From Gerris lacustris (taxonomy: Eukaryota > Arthropoda > Insecta > Hemiptera > Gerridae), in the NCBI GenBank assembly GCA_951217055.1, contig OX578279.1:29848173-29912172 (forward strand): a stretch of 64,000 nt of DNA, given 5' to 3'. A model generated the notes under the pieces. The model had not been told where the DNA came from. It ran no database searches and was given only the letters and a program-made list of their open reading frames with translations. This document shows, one piece after another, positions 1 through 11,050 of the stretch; the stretch's first letter is position 1; each line of letters opens with the position of its first letter. The position numbers and the translations under genes are program-made.

Positions 1-129
1 TCTAAAACATAAATTGCAATCACTTATGATAAAAAAAACTAAATATGCAATCATAACTCAAAAGATAGTTCAAAAGATTACTATAAATTACAGGATTATC
101 CCCAAGTTTTAACATAATGATAAAATAAT
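1..129. other. AT-rich unassigned sequence
   Basis: AT-rich sequence at the left edge with no open frame, RNA gene or recognisable repeat end. It runs directly into family A repeat copy 1. Confidence 0.5.
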
Positions 130-680
130 GAGTGCAATGTATGTCTGTCTGTCTGTGTTACGCATAACTCCCACAGTTTTCAAGCTAGAGAGTTGAAACT
201 CGGCACAAAAATCCGTCGTTACATTAGGTTGTGCTGCCGGAACAATAATACATTTGTGACATCATTAACCTTTTTGCTGAGTCAACCGACATTTCATCGT
301 ATAAAATAGAAAAAATTTCTGATTGCGTCATTTATACTTCTTTAAAAGATAGGTATTTCCACTTAATTTCGTTTTGATATTTGTCGCCTTTTTAAAAATA
401 TCGACTTTTCAACTTTGAAACTTCAATAATAAATCATTTCTGAACTACTCGCCGATTCAGCTGAAATTCCACCAGTGATACCTTTCTATATGGTATTTAA
501 GTCCTTCATATTTTATCTTAATATCTGCCGCCATTTTGAAAATATCGGACCTCATTATAGTGGACTTAACTTTTAACGGCAAACAATATTATAATTTACT
601 TAATAAAAAAATCTGTTTATTGGTTTATGCTTCGTGAGGAAAAGTTCCGAGATGCCCCGCGCCCGAATTTTTTTTAATAT
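130..680 (+). repeat. Dispersed repeat family A, copy 1
   Basis: The block opens with a GTCT microsatellite followed by an AGAGAGTTGAAACTYGGC motif, and closes with GAGGAAAAGTTCCGAG, a CCCCG core and a T-run. The same ordered motifs occur at 26,717-27,354 and, inverted and partial, near 47,100-47,353, so this is one dispersed family. It carries a CCGCCATTTTG motif at about 531. No coding potential is visible. The element class is unknown. The copy at 26.7 kb is a clean insertion in a fold-back loop, which shows that the family moves as a discrete unit. Confidence 0.7.
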
Positions 681-925
681 GTTCCAAATGTTATCAAAAA
701 TAAATAATGTTAGCCTTTGTGTCTGCATTGCAGGTAAAGTGAAAGAGGGGTATTCTTAATTAATAAGTATATATAATTATTTTGATTCCTACATCGCACT
801 TTATACTTTCAGGGGTAATAAGAATACACAATACAGACGTTATTAAGATCTTATAAATAGAATGATTGTCATCTATTTACAAAACTAAATTGCAGAAACA
901 TATAATTAAAATCGTTTGTAATTAC

Positions 926-980
926 CGAGGGGGTGAGAAGCGAAAGGGCACAAGTGACTTATTTGTTGAAATGGAGTTAT
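926..980 (-). other. Candidate minus-strand exon (55 nt), unrecognised
   Basis: On the minus strand a pyrimidine-rich acceptor (ATTACTTCAG) precedes 55 nt that are open from the first base and end at a weak donor, GTAATTAC. The block is clearly more GC rich than its flanks. The reading begins ITPFQQISHLCPFASHPL, which I do not recognise. It starts in phase 0, which fits the phase left by the candidate exon at 2,911-3,026. The donor is poor, and chance matches of this kind are common in AT-rich DNA. Confidence 0.2.
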
Positions 981-1129
981 CTGAAGTAATGAAAAATTAA
1001 TAGTTATGAAATTTTGGTGGGATGCAACCGAAATTGTATCACTTGCTGTGATCTAGAGGCTATTGAAAAATTAAAAAAAAAAAAAATTAAACTCTAAAAA
1101 ACATTTTTAATTAAACTCTATAAGCAGCA

Positions 1130-1483
1130 TTATATATTATAATACAACAATGATTTATCATGTGGCAATTTATTCCTTAATGAAATATCGAAATGAAATA
1201 AGAAGCAGTCTAGTGACATCACACAAACCTTACATCTATACGTTAATTTAACCGTAAAAGTACGGTGTATTTGAGCAACTGTTGCGATAATCGCGGTGCG
1301 ATGATCACGGATCTTTTTTGGAGCAAACATAATCAATGCGTTTATATAACAGTAGGCAGTGTTGCTCATGGTACTATGAAAAATGTCAGCCAAAACAAAA
1401 ATTTGTCGAAGCAGCACATCCCACAGTGTATGATTTGAAGCAAACTCTTTACGTAAAACAGGCAGCGTGCCAAGGATGTCAAT
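1130..1483 (-). other. Coding-like open block, unrecognised, possibly decayed
   Basis: The minus strand is open for about 117 codons from a stop at 1,484 to a stop at 1,130. Over the central part (about 1,215-1,440) base composition rises above the surroundings and codons of the RNY type dominate. A hydrophobic stretch (LLRQIFVLADIFHSTMSNTA) is followed by a basic stretch (APKKIRDHR). This loosely recalls a last membrane helix plus cytoplasmic tail, but no family motif such as NPxxY is present. There is a donor-like GTAAGG near 1,228. It could be an exon, a pseudogene fragment or a transposon fragment. Confidence 0.25.
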
Positions 1484-2898
1484 TCAATAATTTAAATAAC
1501 GATTAAATACTAGTTTTAAAATGAATGTAGTAATTTAAAGTTTTAAACATTACATCATTCTTGGTTTACTTCCAATAACAAATACTAATCCTTAAACTTC
1601 TTGCGTACTTTAATATTGATAAAGTTTCCCCTCTGCTGTGATTGGGTAAGGATTTCAAGTTCGAAGAAGACTTCTCAAGGTCCTCTTTGATTAAAATTAC
1701 TTAAAACAAAATCAAATTAAATTTTTGCCGACACCATGACGTAAGTAAGTGATAAGCTATCAATATTTTGAATACTTCATCACATCATCCGAACTTCATC
1801 TAAAGATTAGATGGCTTTAAAGTCCTGGAACATCCCTGATAAATTTGTTCATCTTCAATTTCTTCTAATAAAAGATAACAATAATTGTATCCTATTGTAA
1901 ATCAATAGGATACAATAAATCAATATTTAAATACTCATTACCACATTCACCGGAACGGTTTTTATTCGCAAAAGTCAACACCTTGACCAGAATACACTTA
2001 CTCAGCTATCAACGCAACAGAAGCTCAAAAAGCAACGTACCTTAAAATTTAAAAGAAAAACTTTTTAATAAAGATATAAATATATAGCGAACTATGCAAA
2101 ACGTAGAACCTCTTTGCATTAAAGATTTAATTATTTTATATATTATATATTTAATTTTAATGTTCACTAATACAAACATATACGAGTATAATATAACTAT
2201 AAGCATTAATATGATATTCATAAGCAAATAGTAGCGTTCTTTAGTTACTTAAATAAGGTGATAATAATTAATCTTTCAAAATTAAAAAAATTATCAACAT
2301 GCAGTTAATAATGTTGGTAATTTTGCAAATAGAGTGAAATTAAGATTAAGAAAAAGCGCATAATACTATAGTGTAGTATGCTTTAATACTATGTGTAGTG
2401 TGCTTTAATACATATTATTTATTTAACAGAATGTAAGCGCAGGTTGAAAGCCGGCGGCCGGCGGGACTAACTAGAATATAATATTCACTACAGTTTAAAA
2501 TATATACCTATCTAATGCACTAAAAAAACAATCTTCTCACGTAATAATACGACAATATATTTATCTTGAATACTATAATTATATAAATTAATATGTTTTA
2601 TGGAATAAGTTAATGCTCTATGATTAGGCTGATTTCTTGCTTCCTGAAAAACCTATGCCAAAAACAATCAAACTGTTATAATTATTGTTTGTATAAAAAT
2701 ATTGGCTGCCCTCTTTACCTGATTATTTGCAACATGTTCTTTAATTTCCTAAAAAAATTATCATGATTAAAATAGGTACAAATGTATCTTCATTATGCAC
2801 CTAAAACAGAAAAATTATTCAAAATAAAGTTATGTATATTTATTTGAAAAAAAGGTAATATCCAATAGTTTTAACACCAGCTCAAAGCCACATCGCAA
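1484..2898. other. AT-rich unassigned sequence with a hairpin and a GC knot
   Basis: No gene or element ends are visible. The stretch holds a 14-bp hairpin at 1,884-1,916, listed separately. It also has a short, isolated GC-rich palindromic knot (GCCGGCGGCCGGC) near 2,449-2,462, which stands out in an otherwise A+T-rich field. Confidence 0.5.
1884..1916. repeat. Perfect 14-bp hairpin
   Basis: ATTGTATCCTATTG (1,884-1,897) is followed by a 5-nt loop and its exact reverse complement (1,903-1,916). No transcription context is visible. It may be a small palindromic insertion or a replication-generated inverted duplication. Confidence 0.8.
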
Positions 2899-3026
2899 CT
2901 ATACTCTCACAGTAAAATTATACAGGCTGTTATGCTCATAAGTGTAGCTCATAGCTTCCTGGATCAAAGGACGAATGGTCGCATGATCATGAAATAAAGT
3001 AGATATATATTTCAAAATATGATTGC
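2899..3026 (-). other. Candidate minus-strand exon, terminal or internal, unrecognised
   Basis: On the minus strand the acceptor-like ATCTATTTTTGTATAG ends at 3,027. The next bases are open in one frame (first codons NHILKYISTLFHDHATIRPL) to a TAG stop at 2,899. A donor-like GTGAGA overlaps the end, so the block could be terminal (2,899-3,026) or internal (2,911-3,026). It begins with two bases of a split codon, which fits the single base left by the candidate exon at 4,806-4,856. Codon content looks better than background. I recognise no family. Confidence 0.3.
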
Positions 3027-4805
3027 CTATACAAAAATAGATTGATGTGCAAGAATAAGCAATTTTAACAGAAAAGTATAGTAAGTACAATCTGTGGAGG
3101 TTGAAATCCTGAGAGTATATATACTTAAAAAAATTGGGAAATCACAAAACGTTGGCGGGTACACCAAAAAGTAGACACCAGACCAAACATTTTCACAGGT
3201 ATTTGAAACTTTTATTTCAGGGATTTTTGAATTAGAAGACAAAACAAAAAAAAAAAAAATAAATAAATAAATAAGAATGATTTTGACAGTAATCTGTGTT
3301 AAGGACTGATAATGAACCATTTTAGACCAAAAATCAATAATATGCTTTTTAGTAAATTACGAACAAAAGTTGGTTCCAATAATTTTGACGGGGAGTATAT
3401 ATATATTTTATTTTTTTAAACTTTTTTTTCACCTATGGTAGGTTCGAATATTTGTTCAAGTTTTTGTACAATGGCTATAATGCCAATCAAGTATACTATG
3501 TAATGTAAAAATGATTGTCAAATTATTAATTTAGATAGTAATAGATAATTGTAAGAAAATGGCAAATTCAACAGAAAAAAGGTCAATTCAACGCCAAACT
3601 AATAAATAATCGTTTCGAATTTTCTGACAGGATAAAAAAAAATTTAGCCTACAGGCTAAATTTTTTTCAAACTAGAGTTTGATATAATTAGTAGTTTAAT
3701 TGTAATAATTTCAAGATAAAAAGAACTTTTTATATACTACGTTTCTAAATTTTCTGTTGAATCGTATGTCGAATGTAATGTTGATAATATAATTGTTATT
3801 GTTATATAATATATAATGTTAGTGAAAAAAAAAAAAAATAGTTCCGAATTTATTTACTTCACATAAATGACAACCATCTAGAGAGCTAATCTTAAACCTA
3901 TCAAAGGACAATCTTTGTACAACGGATCTCCCCAACACCAAATCTAAACCGTGCCATCGACATATTTGAAATAATATAATCGATAAATAATATAATTGAT
4001 ATATTTCCTGTTTTTCTGTCATTCAATGTTTATCTCTTATTTATAAAAATCACAAATTTGAAACCCGTCAAAATGAAGATTGTGTAAATATGGGACATGG
4101 CAAAACAAATAAAATAACTTGCGGTTTTTTTCCGAACTAACTTCCATACAGCAAAATTTGCTGAAAACCAATTAAATTCTGCTGAAAGATGGCTAAAAGT
4201 ATTAAAATAATGCATTGTCATCGTGTTCTGAGCTATGCTAAAAGTTTCAAATGTCTAGCTACTCGGGAAGTTAGAAATCGATTGCCAGATTTGTACCGGA
4301 CAAACAAACAAGAAAGCAAGCTAATAAAAACGTAGTAATAAAAGAGAGAAAAAAGGTATTTGTAGTTTTGTTAATATTTATGCACAGTTTGTTAGTATTA
4401 ATATGGTTCTGAACCCAGGAAATGCATATACATACTACTAATTAATCACATAAGATGGAATGATTTTCTTGAAAATAAATCGTACGTAGAAAGATAATTA
4501 AGACAATAAAATTCGTGTAAAATTTATGAAAATTAAGAAGCTAACTTCTTAAAATTCAATTTTAGTTTAAAAAACCATGTTTGGGCAACATTTAATATTT
4601 ATTGCATTTTTAACTATTAAAATTTTTCAGCAAGTTTTTGCCTTGGGCTATACGTGAATTATGAATAGAAAGCCATTGAAGGCTTCAAGTATTCAATTCA
4701 AAGCTAGTTTTATTACTCAATCCGTTTTATTATTGCTGGAGTAATAAACCTGGATACTTTGACTTCTCTATTAAAAAGACATTATCTGTCTTTTTATGTA
4801 CTTAC
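3027..4805. other. AT-rich stretch with old repeat H copies
   Basis: No gene is recognisable. A motif group around 3,560-3,700 (GGATAAAAA, TTTAGCCT, TTTGAT, AATTAGTAGT) recurs near 4,985-5,035, so an old dispersed repeat is present. A 15-bp palindrome lies inside the first copy. A short higher-GC patch near 3,870-3,960 has an open minus-strand frame, but I found no supporting splice signal. Confidence 0.4.
3636..3667. repeat. Perfect 15-bp near-loopless palindrome
   Basis: AAAAAAATTTAGCCT at 3,636-3,650, a 2-nt centre, then its exact reverse complement at 3,653-3,667. The sister repeat near 4,985 has only one arm, so the inverted arm was added in this copy. This looks like a palindromic duplication. 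Confidence 0.8.
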
Positions 4806-4856
4806 CGCAGCAGATAATCGTGCTACTATTTAAAGAACCACCGTCATCAAGTGCAT
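4806..4856 (-). other. Candidate minus-strand exon (51 nt), unrecognised
   Basis: The donor GTAAGTAC reads off the + strand as GTACTTAC ending at 4,805. The acceptor TATAG abuts the other side. Of three frames only one is open, and it reads ALDDGGSLNSSTIICC with two bases at the start and one left at the end. GC content is near 45% against very AT-rich flanks, which favours an exon over chance. Its phase joins correctly to the block at 2,911-3,026. The polypyrimidine tract is weak. No protein family recognised. Confidence 0.35.
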
Positions 4857-6644
4857 CTATAAATATATATTTTATTACTCTAATTGATACAGTTTTCTTA
4901 CCTCTAAACCTCACAAAAAATTATTTTAATGTTTTTAATTTATATTTTAAGTAGTGGAGTGATTGTTGAAAAAAAGAATTGTATCAGGATAAAAAAATAT
5001 ATTTAGCCTCTAGTTTGATTTAATTAGTAGTATAACTGAAGATTTTTAAATTTTAAAAAAGAATAAGCATAGTTTGATATAATAGGATCTTAATCCTAAT
5101 TGAAAATGAAAATAAACTCAAATTATTAACTAGTTGCTTACCTATTCTAAGCTAGTTACAATGAAATATGTAATGTGTTTTATTTGGTTGAAGGTTATAC
5201 ATATGATATTATTGTATTAATTTATATAATTAAATATATAATTAAATAATATATAATTTACATATTAAATTATATAATTTAATATGTAATCAACGTATCA
5301 AATTCAAAAAGTACTTCCTAATTTTAACAAAAAATTAATTTTAAAATAATTATTTGGTTATTGAGTTAATAGATCCATATATATAGCATAGCAAATAGTT
5401 CTGGGTAATTTAGAATCTAACTATGGATAACTATAGATTTATTTATTGGTTCCTTTTTAACGTCGCCCTCAAAAACCAATTTTCAACGGAGATGTAATGT
5501 CATGCGGTTTTAAATGAAAAAAGAGACCACCTTAAGTACAAATATATGATTTGTTTTTGTACTAATTCATTGCAGTTAGTTCCAGTTTGCGCAGTGTCTT
5601 TAAAAATTACGTTTTAGGTGTCCCCTTCCATTTTTTCCATATGATAAAACATCAAAGTTATATTTTGTCCGCAAATACAAAAAAAATAAAATAAAAGAAT
5701 TTTTAATATATTTATATTTTGAAGTAGGACTTCGTATTAGTCTAGTTCTAGACAGTAAACATAACATTGAGGTCAATTTATAGCTTTAGAATCAAACTAC
5801 AATGGAAATAATAAATGAGTAAAAAGTTTTTTTAATTAAAGGAAAAATTTTATTACCTTTTTATTTTTCAAAAAGGTTAACATTTTGTTCTGTCAACAAT
5901 GTTTAGATACTTGTACCAACTTTTTTCCTTTCATATAGATAAAAATGTAAATAGAAACTAGGTAATAATCTATGTATTTTTATTACCTTAAAAAGTAGTA
6001 GTTTTATTCAATATGTTTTTTGTAATAAATTGAAATAATAGAAGGAAATAGATTGAAAGATATCGAGTTCTATTGCTATAGTAGAGAAGGTGGATTGAAT
6101 GAGGAGATAAGAAGGAATGGTTAGATATTTCAGAATCGAACAATAATACATTAGACTGAAGAAGTTAAAATAAAATATAGACCAACAACCAACAACTCTG
6201 AAGAGAAGCATTTTATCAAACTAGACAAAGAGCCATTTCAATAGCTTAGATAGAAATATACAAATAAAAAAACAAAGATGTTGAAATCCTCGAAGTCTAC
6301 AAGTAGAATCAACCAATGAGAAACAAGAATTAGTAGATATCCTATTTAAAAACCACTTCACTGGATTTTTTCTATTTGAGAAATAAAAATCAAAGAACTA
6401 GAAAAAAACTTATCCATAAATTATAAGTTCTTAATAAATTCGAAATACTTTAAGATAATACTAATAAGCTTAACTTCTTAATCAGAGTGTTTGAGAGACT
6501 GTCACTAGTACCAAAATCCAAACACCAACACACCTGGTTTGATTTCTTAAAATATTAAAAATGATTTTAATATTCACCATTATCTTTTAAATGGCCTCTA
6601 AAAATATAGTAATGCTGTTAATCTAGAAATATATATATAAAAAA
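4857..6644. other. AT-rich unassigned sequence
   Basis: Very AT-rich sequence. It contains a perfect 28-bp palindrome at 5,260-5,287, made of A and T except for its outer bases, the second copy of repeat H near 4,985-5,060, and many TA runs. I see no gene, RNA gene or element with recognisable ends. Confidence 0.5.
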
Positions 6645-6893
6645 ACTCATCTTCCCCACTTCATGGAATAACATAAGGTTTGTTCCAACCACACTTCAAA
6701 CTGGTTTGGAACTGTCCGACGCGTGCCCATCGGACCACATTTGAACGTTTTTTGCTAATGCACTTGCGTCGTACAGCTTGAAACTAGTTTGAGGTGTGGT
6801 TGGAACAAACCTATTGAATTATGGATATGTTTTTGGGTATTGAATTCGCATATCGACATTTTAATAATTTTCCATGAAGTGGAGAAAATCAGT
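6645..6893. mobile_element. Nested inverted-repeat (MITE-like) element
   Basis: Two nested inverted repeats. The inner pair, starting AGGTTTGTTCCAACC at 6,676 and ending with its complement at 6,812, bounds a 137-bp unit. The outer pair, with core CCACTTCATGGAA, lies at 6,645-6,670 and 6,868-6,893. This fits a short MITE sitting between the arms of another inverted-repeat unit. No transposase is present. Target duplications are not clear, so family assignment is open. Confidence 0.6.
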
Positions 6894-7984
6894 ATACATT
6901 TGTCTAATTGATAGAGTAGATGGATCTTAAGATGTGAAATTATAAAACAATTATCAATTTAACCATTTGGTCCGCTAGGAGCTCAGATATAATTTTATAT
7001 AAAATTTAGAAACTTCTCTCGGTGAAATATAGTGCTACAATGAATAAAAGTAAAACCAATCTAACTCATATTATATTCTTATTATAAACTTCCTGACACG
7101 ATATTTAAGAGCGTCACATTTTGCATGTCGTATATTGAAACTTCAGCTCGCCTATCGTCAAAATATTGTACTATAAATGAAAACCTATCGATCTCCTGTT
7201 AAATCCCAACTTTCTAATGGCACAATATTAAAAAGTGTCGCATTTTCATGTCATTTTTTGCGTGACGGAAATTTCTTCTGTACCCCAGAGCTAAAACATA
7301 CTTATGTTAATAATACCTATCTTCATAAATTGATTATGTATATGTATATTTATTTAACCGAGACTTTGAAAGAATTAATAAAATATATCATAAATAATTA
7401 AGAATTAGAGAGTATAAATATATCATAATATAGGAGGAGAAGTATTGAATTAGGAAAGGGTTATTATCGGCATAGATGCAAACCAAATACATTTCTGGTA
7501 ATAATTATGAAGTAGGGAATAAATTACTCAACGGCTTCCTTAAAGTCTAAGGGTTTTAACGTAAGAACAATTAAAAAATCAGTTTCTTTTGCTTTATTCT
7601 TAAACTACTCTTAATTAAAAATGCTAGTAAATTGTATTACTAAATAAAACACATAAATCGAAATGATTTATGAAATATAAGGCTACCACATTCCTGATGA
7701 TATATCTAAAGCTACTTTTCTATTTGTAGAAATACTTCTAGAAATTTCCTCTTAAATATACTCGATCAATATGTCTAGAGTTGAATGAAAGTCTGTAACG
7801 CTGCACTCTTAAAGCATTAAGTTTTCGAGAGAACCAAGTCACGCGCGATTTGTTTTAACTGTCACGATTTGTCGTCATGCAACCTAAAACCCTATTTCTC
7901 AATGTGGTAGGAACTGGATACCGTTTAAAAGTGGTTTCCGTTCTAGAGAAATTATTTTATACCTAGAATGGCTTTTAGTCTTAC
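6894..7984. other. Unassigned sequence, slightly more complex at 7.1-7.9 kb
   Basis: No gene recognised. A 75-residue frame at 7,177-7,401 has no features of interest. Composition becomes more balanced near 7,780-7,900 without any recognisable motif. Confidence 0.4.
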
Positions 7985-8016
7985 CACGTTGACCCTGTGA
8001 AATCTCGTGAAGAATT
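7985..8016 (-). other. Candidate minus-strand micro-exon (32 nt)
   Basis: On the minus strand a good acceptor (CCTCAACTTCTGTCAG) and the donor GTAAGACT flank 32 nt that are open in all three frames. Its length (2 mod 3) does not join the blocks at 25,163 and 4,806 in their open frames without another exon. It may be an unrelated chance match. Confidence 0.15.
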
Positions 8017-8172
8017 CTGACAGAAGTTGAGGTAAAGTTGAAATTTCATAGAAGCTCATAGGGAGGTTCAGTTGAATATAATTTTACTGATATTCGAGTA
8101 GGATATACTCTTACTTTTACTTTTAAGGGCGTTTCCACTCTTCAGCGGTTGCCCTGTATTCCCGGCCGAAGA

Positions 8173-8310
8173 CCAGGTTTGACGGTCCTACTCACGGTAT
8201 ATACCAGGTTTGACGGTCCTACTCACGGTATATACCAGGTTTGACGGTCCTACTCACGGTATATACCAGGTTTGACGGTCCTACTCACGGTATATACCAG
8301 GTTTGACGGT
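8173..8310. repeat. 31-bp tandem repeat, 4.5 copies
   Basis: Four exact copies of a 31-bp unit beginning CCAGGTTTGACGGTCC (8,173-8,296) are followed by a partial fifth copy. Each unit carries the 10-bp palindrome GGTATATACC. The array is more GC rich than its surroundings and identical between units, so it expanded recently. Confidence 0.92.
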
Positions 8311-8319
8311 ATATACTCA

Positions 8320-8795
8320 GGATATACTCACTTTCGGAAAACGAGGGTTAACAATATAATTTATGTTGAATCTGTTCTTTCCTTATCGAAGATTACTTTA
8401 TTTTGATCACACACACACTCTCATTGTATATATATATATATCATTTATATAATCGAGAAGTGTCCTGACGATGACGATACTCTAAATGATTTGTTATTGT
8501 TAAGCTTAACCACATTTATTCCAATAAAAAATAAATGTTTGTTTTGTTGGTCTTCAAATAGATATAATAATATATCTAAATAGATATAAAATTAATTTAA
8601 TTAATTTTAATTTATTTTCTAAATATAAATTTATGTACGGTGCCACGGGCTTATAACGGCTCGTATATAGGGGGTCACAGAATAACTATTCCTAATTTTC
8701 AGAAATGATAGAGGACACTAAAATATACATCTTACATTAATAAACTAGTGACTGGAAATTTTTCAGTATCGAGATAAAATGAAATAAATCCAATG
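8320..8795. other. AT-rich unassigned sequence
   Basis: Includes a short CA run and a TA run near 8,410-8,440. No gene or recognisable element ends. Confidence 0.4.
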
Positions 8796-8799
8796 TCAC

Positions 8800-9245
8800 C
8801 ACAGGACTTACCCGATGTTATACATTAGGTCACATTTGGAGTGAAGAAAATCCTCACCCCTTTTCTGTTAATAATTGGGCTAGGATTTTTTAAAATTATG
8901 TAGTGGGACCATATTTACTGTATGTATAGGATTTTTCTGAAAGGATTTTTCTGGTGCACCAGCACACTTTGAATTAAATTGCCGAAATTATATAAATGCA
9001 CTATTTCCAAATAGAAGGATCGGAAGATAGGGGGTCAATATCTTGGCCTGCAACTTCACCAAATATGACTCCAGTTGATTTTTGTATTTGGGGTAATAAC
9101 ACATTTTTTTATTGATAATTAAATGACTGGTGGCATCTAGATATTCTCGTTTAGTGAAATAATTTTAATGTTTCTTGACGTTTTATGAACAAATTAAATA
9201 AAAAATGAACACCTCGTAGTAAAGCACGGGAATCCAGCTAGTTTT
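8800..9245 (+). pseudogene. Decayed mariner-like transposase fragment with family G tail
   Basis: Around 8,948-9,090 the plus strand reads SGAPAHFELN, then FPNRRIGR and a stop. After a frameshift it reads WPATSPNMTPVDFCIWG. This matches the order DGAPAHF ... FPNRWIGR ... WPARSPDLTPLDFFLWG that is typical of a common insect mariner-like/IS630-related transposase, including the second catalytic Asp region (PNMTPVDF). Stops and a frame change show that it is dead. The 3' part (about 9,126-9,245: GTGGCATCTAGATATTCTCG to AATCCAGCTAGT) recurs at 17,283-17,405, which ties it to repeat family G. Confidence 0.6.
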
Positions 9246-9894
9246 TAAATAAATTTAACTATAAAAAGTTATCTTTGGAATTTAATAAACTGTTATAATC
9301 AGAGACGGGAAAAAGTCATAAACGTCATAGTCATATGATTTTGTCATAAAATAGCCATTTTTCGAATAAACGTCATGAAATGGGGTTTTCTGGGGATAAA
9401 CGTCATAGAATGGCCTTTTTTTTGTCAAATTCTTAGCAAAAAGTTTTTTTTTTTTTTTTTTTCTTTTGTTAAAGCAAATTTTTATATTAAACACTCGTGG
9501 TCCGGTTCCAGGTAAAAGTGCAGTTCAAACAAAGAACCCTTACACCAGCTTAGTGAAAGGCCTGGGCTCTTAATTCCCTGATCAGTTTCGGACTTAACTA
9601 ATGCGCTTATGCATACCTGCAACTAGAGAGGCACCGAGGGTCATCCCTAATTCTAAACTAGGGCTCCTGATCGGCTCCTTCTTGGAACAAATCTTTCAAT
9701 TAGTATCCAGGAAGGTCAAGATATATTCTCCAATCAGCCAATAGTAAACCCATTGGGTTGGGCAGTTTCCTGATTAGCTGTTCCAGAACTTAAGATTTTG
9801 TATATATTCATGGTAAGGGATTAGAATGTTTAATTGCTCATTTGATTTCTTACTCGTGTTACTTGTTATTTTTTTTTACTTGTTCTATTACTTG

Positions 9895-10520
9895 GGTTTC
9901 GTTGGTAAAACCAAAAAAGGAAACCCTTATAGTTTTGTTCATGTGTCTGTCTATCTGTCAGTCGGTACAGTTCCAATAACTTTTGAATCAAAAGAGACAC
10001 AAACATGAAATTCCAATATTAAAGATCGTTTTGACGCACACACAGGAAAAATATTGCGAACTCAAAATAATCAGCTGTTCAAATTCAAAATGGCGGATAA
10101 CTCACGTCACGCGATTTTTTATTTTGAGTGGGGGTATCAAATGAAAGGTATTGAAGAGTAGACACAAATTATATAACACTTGTGAAAAGCGTTTAATTTT
10201 CAACGCTATTTTGTCAAAAAACATCAAAATTTTTCGTGTACCCCCTCCTCAAAACTATATTTCCGCTGTTTCTAAAAATATGAAAAAATATGGAAAATGT
10301 GCTTCCTGCTGGGCCGTAGAAAAATAAGAATAGCAATTCGATATGAATTACTGGGAATCCAAGATGGCGGCTAATTCCTCTCACGGGGGAATTTTTTTTT
10401 TAAAATTTTGAGTGAGGTATATAATGAAAGGTATTGAGGAGTAGATTACAAAAATATATAACACGTGTGGAAAGTGTTTAATTTTTCATGCCATTTTGTT
10501 AAAAAAACATCAAAATTTGA
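9895..10520 (+). repeat. Dispersed repeat family C, copy 1 (inside the hAT)
   Basis: It starts TTTCGTTGGTAAAACC, continues through a GTCTGTCT stretch, CAGCTGTTCAAATTCAAA, two ATGGCGG motifs and two AAATGAAAGGTATTGA-type blocks, and ends near CATCAAAATTTGAATC. The same order, inverted, lies at 44,405-44,945. The two internal GAAAGGTATTGA blocks show that the unit itself holds a partial direct duplication. No reading frame of substance. Confidence 0.75.
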
Positions 10521-10562
10521 ATCATGGATGGGAACACGCCCAAGGCCATAGCTCCCCGACTA

Positions 10563-10767
10563 AAGGGCAAAGAAGTTCGGAAATTGCCTGAAGGGCAAAA
10601 AGCAAATGAAGTTGTCATGCATGAAATTTGCTCCCAGCTCATCTGCCGACGTCGAATGGTCTTTTTCCAAGTTTAAAATTCTACTGACGGACAAAAGAGC
10701 CAATTTAACGCTGGATAATATAGAACAACATATGATTATTTTTTACATCGTTGAAGCATTCTGCTAA
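10563..10767 (+). pseudogene. hAT transposase C-terminal (dimerisation) fragment
   Basis: Plus-strand frame open for about 67 codons to a TAA ending at 10,767. It contains SSADVEWSFSKFK followed by LLTDKRANLTLDNIEQHM, the signature of the hAT C-terminal dimerisation region (family form roughly SS.DVERSFS..K..LTD.R..L..DN). The catalytic part and BED-type N-terminus are absent. The preceding 9,480-9,890 stretch may hold decayed upstream coding sequence, but I could not confirm that. Its position inside the 9,300-11,042 element makes it that element's own remnant. Confidence 0.75.
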
Positions 10768-11050
10768 TTATTATTATTTATTATATATTGTAAATATAAT
10801 TCTGTGTTTATGAAATATTGAAATCTTTCTTTAGAACTGTTACCCTCCAAAATAACGCTAAATTTTCGCTAAAAAAGGCTAATTTTTCACATTGAAAATA
10901 AACGTCATACTTTTTGCTAAAACGTCATAAAACAACCGATTTTCTAAAATAAAGGTCATAAAACAGGATAATAAAAGTCATAAAAGTCATAGAATAAAGG
11001 TCATGAAATGGAAAAATAAAAGTCATAAACGTCCCGTCTCTGGTTATAAT

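Larger units (their letters stand above)
9300..11042 (+). mobile_element. hAT-family DNA transposon, 1,743 bp, perfect TSD
   Basis: The element begins CAGAGACGGG at 9,300 and ends with the reverse complement at 11,042. It is flanked on both sides by the 8-bp duplication GTTATAAT (9,292-9,299 and 11,043-11,050), which is the diagnostic hAT target duplication. Both ends carry many subterminal GTCATAAA/AACGTCAT repeats, as expected for transposase binding sites. Inside are a nested family C repeat and the 3' end of a hAT transposase frame. The coding part is truncated, so it is non-autonomous now. Confidence 0.92.

Noticed and set aside
1993..2045. Minus-strand block of 39 nt between AAG and GTAAGTGT
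   Set aside because: Two frames have internal stops and the third ends in a stop at the donor.
3819..4022. 67-residue minus-strand frame
   Set aside because: Slightly GC-richer patch, but no splice sites or domain, so likely an old repeat.
5260..5287. 28-bp palindrome
   Set aside because: Real, but almost purely A and T in very AT-rich DNA, where such palindromes arise easily.
8173..8310. CRISPR array
   Set aside because: Units are contiguous with no unique spacers, and the genome is eukaryotic. It is a minisatellite.
8810..8875. Minus-strand exon-like block with donor GTAAGTCC and open frame
   Set aside because: It is antisense to a recognisable mariner-like transposase fragment and is best explained as chance.
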